Source: Sutcliffiella deserti (GTDB lineage Bacteria; Bacillota; Bacilli; Bacillales; Bacillaceae_I). From it: 37,996 nt of DNA. Made by a program: the position numbers and the translations under genes. The stretch covers positions 1 to 37,996 of the forward strand of contig NZ_JAIQDB010000013.1 in assembly GCF_020037475.1 (NCBI RefSeq), written 5' to 3'. This document shows, piece after piece, positions 35,434-37,996 of the stretch. Numbering within the stretch: position 1 is the first letter of the stretch; each line of letters starts with the position of its first letter. The notes beneath the pieces are model-generated. The model saw nothing but the letters and a program-made list of their open reading frames with translations. It did not search any database and was not told the origin of the DNA.

Positions 35434-36068
35434 CCCTAACCACCCAGTTCTACACAATGCTTGCCATGGTTGGCGTGGGCAGCTACTTGGGAGCAGCCGT
35501 TGATACGTATGGACGGTTTATGAAAAGAGAAAAAAGAGCGAGATGGATCGTGTTTCTGCACGACCTCCTCTTTTGGCTCATGCAGGGGCTTGTAACCTTC
35601 TATGTCCTCCTTAAAGTAAATGAGGGCGAGGTTCGTTTTTATATCTTTATTGCGATCGTTTGTGGGTATGCAGCCTATCAAAGTATTCTTCGTTATTTTT
35701 ATTTAAGTTTATTAGAGTCCACGATTCAACTTTCCATAAGCTTCTACCAGTTGTTAGAAAAAATAGTGAAAATGACGATAATCAAGCCTATTCAATTACT
35801 CGTACAAGCTATAATATTTATTCTATTAGGGACTTATAAGGTTGTATATTCAATCGTTCGCTTTTTACTTATTTTGATTTGGAAAATAATAAAGATTCTT
35901 ACTCTACCGATTCAATGGGTTTTTATGCTACTATGGAAGTTGCTTCCGAAATCTTTTAAAAAATATTTGGAAATTCTTTTTAGAAAGATAGCAGGATTTT
36001 TCTCACTAGTAAAGAATAGGAAACATAGTATAATAAATAGAGTGAAGGAAATTTTGAAAAAGCGCTAG
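35430..36068 (+). CDS. yabQ: sporulation membrane protein YabQ
   Basis: YabQ is a mother-cell membrane protein required for cortex formation in B. subtilis. The 212 residues have several hydrophobic segments (about 5-22, 42-62, 70-92 and 125-165) and a strongly basic C-terminus, so the tail is probably cytoplasmic. The start ATG overlaps the yabP stop, with no separate strong ribosome binding site. divIC follows 15 bases later. Length equals B. subtilis YabQ (211). Confidence 0.92.
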   Translation: MTLTTQFYTMLAMVGVGSYLGAAVDTYGRFMKREKRARWIVFLHDLLFWLMQGLVTFYVLLKVNEGEVRFYIFIAIVCGYAAYQSILRYFYLSLLESTIQLSISFYQLLEKIVKMTIIKPIQLLVQAIIFILLGTYKVVYSIVRFLLILIWKIIKILTLPIQWVFMLLWKLLPKSFKKYLEILFRKIAGFFSLVKNRKHSIINRVKEILKKR

Positions 36069-36083
36069 GAGAGGAATGATAAG

Positions 36084-36467
36084 ATGAGCGCGGCAAGAAA
36101 AAAGAACATAGCAGAAATAAATTCAGATTATTCAAAAGTTAAACAGGAACAGTATATGAAGCAACAAAAAAAACGCCGTGGGCTTTACCGCCGTTTGTCC
36201 TTATTCTTTGTCATAGTGGCAGTTTTTGGAATTCTTATAGGTAAGACACTTTTGGAGCAACGAGCTATTTTACAGGAAAAACAAGATAGAAAAGAAGCAG
36301 TGGAACAAGAACTGGTTCAATTAGAGCAAGAACAGCACCGTTTAGAGGAAGAAATAGTCAAACTGAACGATGATGAGTATATTGCGAAGATCGCACGTAG
36401 AGATTATTTCATGTCAGAAGATGGAGAAATCATCTTCAATATACCGGATGATTCGTCATCAGATTAG
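36084..36467 (+). CDS. divIC: cell division protein DivIC
   Basis: DivIC is a bitopic septum protein that forms a complex with FtsL and DivIB. The 127-residue protein has a basic cytoplasmic N-terminus, one membrane segment (LFFVIVAVFGILIGKTLL, about 40-57), then a long extracellular coiled coil (QEKQDRKEAVEQELVQLEQEQ) and the conserved end YIAKIARRDYFMSEDGEIIF. GGAGAGG lies before the ATG. In B. subtilis divIC is expressed during both growth and sporulation; here it may also be read from the yabPQ transcript. Confidence 0.95.
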   Translation: MSAARKKNIAEINSDYSKVKQEQYMKQQKKRRGLYRRLSLFFVIVAVFGILIGKTLLEQRAILQEKQDRKEAVEQELVQLEQEQHRLEEEIVKLNDDEYIAKIARRDYFMSEDGEIIFNIPDDSSSD

Positions 36468-36475
36468 TTGTTATA

Positions 36476-36505
36476 TTGACACCTCAATTTTGCTCTAGGT
36501 ATAAT
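36476..36505 (+). promoter_or_regulatory. sigma-A promoter of yabR
   Basis: TTGACA (36476-36481), 18 bases, TATAAT (36500-36505), both hexamers perfect, starting 8 bases after the divIC stop. Confidence 0.75.
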
Positions 36506-36556
36506 GGTAGGTAAAGTGATTTATTTTTTATGATTTTAAGGAGGAGCATTTTTTTT

Positions 36557-37018
36557 ATGTCAATCGAAGTAGGCAGCAAGTTACAGGGTAAGGTAACAGG
36601 AATAACTAACTTTGGCGCGTTTGTAGAGTTGCCAGGAGGCACAACGGGTCTAGTTCACATCAGTGAGGTTGCAGACAACTATGTGAAGGATATTAACGAT
36701 CATTTAAAAGTGAACGATGAGGTACTAGTCAAAGTCATTAATGTGGAAAAAGACGGGAAAATCGGTCTTTCCATCAAAAAAGCTAGTGACACTTACCGTG
36801 AGCCACAACCACGCTCGTCTGCACCATCATCTCCATCAAGACCGAGCACACAAAATCGTTCTAGCCAACGACCACCAAGAAAAAGAGAAGAATTCCGTCC
36901 AAAGGAAAACTTTGAGCAGAAAGTGGCAAGATTCTTAAAGGATAGCGAAGATCGTTTATCTTCCCTGAAGCGCAACACGGAATCAAAACGTGGAGGTCGT
37001 GGAGCCAAACGAGGCTAA
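36557..37018 (+). CDS. yabR: S1-domain RNA-binding protein YabR
   Basis: The 153-residue protein has an N-terminal S1 domain (about 1-72: GSKLQGKVTGITNFGAFVELPGG, GLVHISEVA, KIGLSIKKA), then a low-complexity linker rich in P, S and R, and a basic C-terminus (RGGRGAKRG). It resembles general stress protein GSP13 and should bind RNA or ribosomes; the precise role is unknown. I start it at 36557, 10 bases after AAGGAGGAG. The tail is longer than I recall for B. subtilis YabR (~128 residues). It has its own promoter and a terminator. Confidence 0.9.
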   Translation: MSIEVGSKLQGKVTGITNFGAFVELPGGTTGLVHISEVADNYVKDINDHLKVNDEVLVKVINVEKDGKIGLSIKKASDTYREPQPRSSAPSSPSRPSTQNRSSQRPPRKREEFRPKENFEQKVARFLKDSEDRLSSLKRNTESKRGGRGAKRG

Positions 37019-37063
37019 CTTGCTGCTAAATATTCTATATATAGACGTAAGCCACGTCAAAAA

Positions 37064-37142
37064 GCACGCTCCGAATTGACGGAGCTGCTCAGACTGTAGA
37101 TACCAATTCGATGAATATCGTGAAGGTGTCTACAGTTTTTTT
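37064..37142 (+). terminator. two hairpins after yabR, the second an intrinsic terminator
   Basis: The first hairpin pairs GCTCCG with CGGAGC (about 37068-37085) and has no T run. The second pairs ACTGTAGATACC (37093-37104) with GGTGTCTACAGT (37125-37136), one wobble, and ends in a T run to 37142. Confidence 0.8.
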
Positions 37143-37345
37143 GCGTTTTCAGAAGAGAACTCTGGGTAGAGTTTGTTGTTGTGTGCCTGTGAAGCATATG
37201 GGAAGTGGCTGGAATGAGAACATGGGAACGGTGTGAAAGGGTGGAGGAATGGTCTCAATGTGGTGGAATGAGACCGTCGGAGTGATGAAAAAGGGGGAGG
37301 GATGGTCTCAATGTGGTGGAATGAGACTATCTGAGTGATAAAAAA

Positions 37346-37561
37346 GGCCACTGAAAACTGAAAACATATAGTTTAGTTGGCTTCTAGCTGTGGATTGGAG
37401 CAAATGGTGTAGACTCCAGCGGTGGAGTAGCGACAAGCTTGAGACCCCGCAGGGCATAGCCCGAGGAGGCTCAAGGTCGCCCCGCGGAAAGCGAAGCCAT
37501 TTGCGGAAAGGAACAGCGGTGTTTAACTCAAACCTAAAATTATGTACTTTTTTCAGTGGCC
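37346..37561. repeat. 12-bp inverted repeat flanking palindromic element copy 6
   Basis: GGCCACTGAAAA (37346-37357) and its exact complement TTTTCAGTGGCC (37550-37561) flank the element. The similarity continues inward imperfectly (ACATATAGTTTAGTT against ACATAATTTTAGGTT). Confidence 0.65.
37388..37516 (-). repeat. palindromic element, copy 6 (third stem variant)
   Basis: A 129-bp minus-oriented copy from CTGTGGATT to GGAACAG. It keeps the CCGCGGGGCG, GCCTCCTCGG and GCGGGGTCT blocks. The outer stem is GCAAATGG with CCATTTGC and the inner stem CTTGAG with CTCAAG, both perfect and both different from copies 1-5. Confidence 0.8.
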
Positions 37562-37640
37562 TCGTGATAAAAAATGGGGGGGATGGTCTCAGTGGAGAGA
37601 AATGAGATCCTCGGGTCGCTTAAACCGTTTGCAAAAACAA

Positions 37641-37676
37641 CAAAAAAACAACACCCATCACTGGGTGTTGTTTTTA
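37641..37676 (-). terminator. bidirectional terminator of the tRNA operon
   Basis: An 11-bp perfect stem (AACAACACCCA 37647-37657, TGGGTGTTGTT 37662-37672) with a 4-base loop has A/T runs on both sides, so it can end the minus-strand tRNA transcript and anything arriving from the left. Confidence 0.85.
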
Positions 37677-37704
37677 ATTCATTTACTACTATCATGCTTA
37701 TTTA

Positions 37705-37776
37705 TGACCCATACGGGATTCGAACCCGTGTTACCGCCGTGAAAGGGCGGTGTCTTAACCGCTTGACCAATGGGCC
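37705..37776 (-). tRNA. tRNA-Glu (anticodon TTC)
   Basis: On the minus strand the 72-base gene begins GGCCCATTGGTCAAGCGG. Acceptor GGCCCAT pairs with ATGGGTC (one wobble), the anticodon stem CCGCC/GGCGG holds the loop CTTTCAC with anticodon TTC, and the T loop is TTCGAAT. The 3' CCA is not encoded. It follows tRNA-Met by 11 bases and precedes the terminator. A tRNA-Met/tRNA-Glu pair after yabR is the B. subtilis arrangement (trnSL). Confidence 0.95.
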
Positions 37777-37787
37777 TAATTTAAATT

Positions 37788-37864
37788 TGGTAGCGGCGGA
37801 GGGAGTCGAACCCACGACCTCACGGGTATGAACCGTACGCTCTAGCCAGCTGAGCTACACCGCC
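37788..37864 (-). tRNA. tRNA-Met (anticodon CAT, elongator type)
   Basis: On the minus strand the 77-base gene begins GGCGGTGTAGCTCAGC and ends CCGCTACCA, so CCA is encoded. The anticodon loop TTCATAC gives CAT. The first acceptor pair is G-T and the body does not have the initiator features (no CGCGGGG start, no GGG/CCC anticodon-stem run), so it is the elongator. The T stem GTGGG/CCCTC contains one T-T mismatch. CAT tRNAs can also be Ile2, but the body matches the Bacillus elongator Met. Confidence 0.93.
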
Positions 37865-37910
37865 AAATTAAATTGCATAAATTGTCTTACAGAAATAAGG
37901 CACAAAAGTT

Positions 37911-37939
37911 ATATTACTAAGATATAAAGTATATGTCAA
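37911..37939 (-). promoter_or_regulatory. promoter of the tRNA-Met/Glu operon
   Basis: On the minus strand TTGACA (37939-37934), 17 bases, TAATAT (37916-37911). It lies ~47 bases upstream of the tRNA-Met 5' end. Confidence 0.75.
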
Positions 37940-37996
37940 TACATTTGTAAAATGTAAGAATAATTAAAACATTTTCTATGGTTTTACCTAGAGAAG

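Larger units (their letters stand above)
37249..37610 (+). repeat. three copies of a GGTCTCA/TGAGAC hairpin repeat
   Basis: Two near-identical 26-bp copies (37249-37274 and 37302-37327, 53 bp apart) begin ATGGTCTCA and end TGAGAC; a diverged third copy (37583-37610) ends TGAGATCC. Each can fold into a 6-7 bp stem. The purine-rich segments before copies 2 and 3 are also shared (GTGATRAAAAA and a G run). A palindromic element lies between copies 2 and 3. Confidence 0.7.

Noticed and set aside
37390..37831. Plus-strand open frames before and across the tRNA genes
   Set aside because: They overlap the palindromic element, the tRNA terminator and the antisense of both tRNAs.

Overview
The window is a stretch of a low-G+C, endospore-forming Bacillaceae chromosome (Bacillus sensu lato) lying close to the replication origin. 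Gene order follows the Bacillus subtilis csfB-to-tRNA block almost gene for gene. The species cannot be named from this window. Protein names come from recognised sequence motifs, lengths and conserved order; no database search was run.

Layout. 1-85: 3' end of a 5S rRNA gene and its terminator. 86-1375: an accessory patch with a decayed IS1595-type transposase tail and an orphan membrane-anchored protein. 1589-9116: csfB, yaaO, tmk, darA, yaaR, holB, ricT, yabA, yabB and rsmI. 9130-9456: abrB on the minus strand. 9839-15946: metS, tatD, yabE, rnmV and ksgA, with a probable parS site after metS. 15947-17277: a gene-free stretch holding five copies of a ~129-bp palindromic element. 17278-21852: yabG, veg, sspF, ispE, purR, ridA and spoVG. 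22134-30804: glmU, prs, ctc, pth, fin, mfd and spoVT. 30848-31640: a tandem array of 125-bp hairpin units. 31687-37018: yabM, yabN, rqcP, yabP, yabQ, divIC and yabR. 37019-37704: hairpin repeats and a sixth copy of the ~129-bp element. 37705-37939: a minus-strand tRNA-Met/tRNA-Glu operon with its promoter. Compared with my memory of B. subtilis, xpaC, yaaN and yazA are absent.

How the genes work together. The block mixes replication and repair (holB, yabA, mfd, tatD, parS), RNA maturation and translation (rnmV, ksgA, rsmI, yabB, metS, pth, ctc, rqcP, tRNAs), envelope precursors and division (glmU, ispE, yabE, divIC), purine supply and control (prs, purR, ridA, tmk, yabN), and sporulation (csfB, ricT, abrB, yabG, sspF, spoVG, fin, spoVT, yabP, yabQ). 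Readable promoters fit the known sporulation programme: sigma-H at spoVG, sigma-F-like at csfB, sigma-F/G at fin, sigma-G at sspF and spoVT, sigma-K at yabG. A sigma-B-like promoter lies before ctc, and Spo0A boxes lie around abrB.

The coding part is ordinary core genome; I found no undescribed multi-gene system in it. The unusual material is non-coding. Six copies of the ~129-bp element keep conserved blocks while two stems change sequence and stay paired. A 125-bp cruciform array sits between spoVT and yabM. A C-tract-rich spacer precedes glmU. A cluster of three extra consensus Spo0A boxes lies between abrB and metS.
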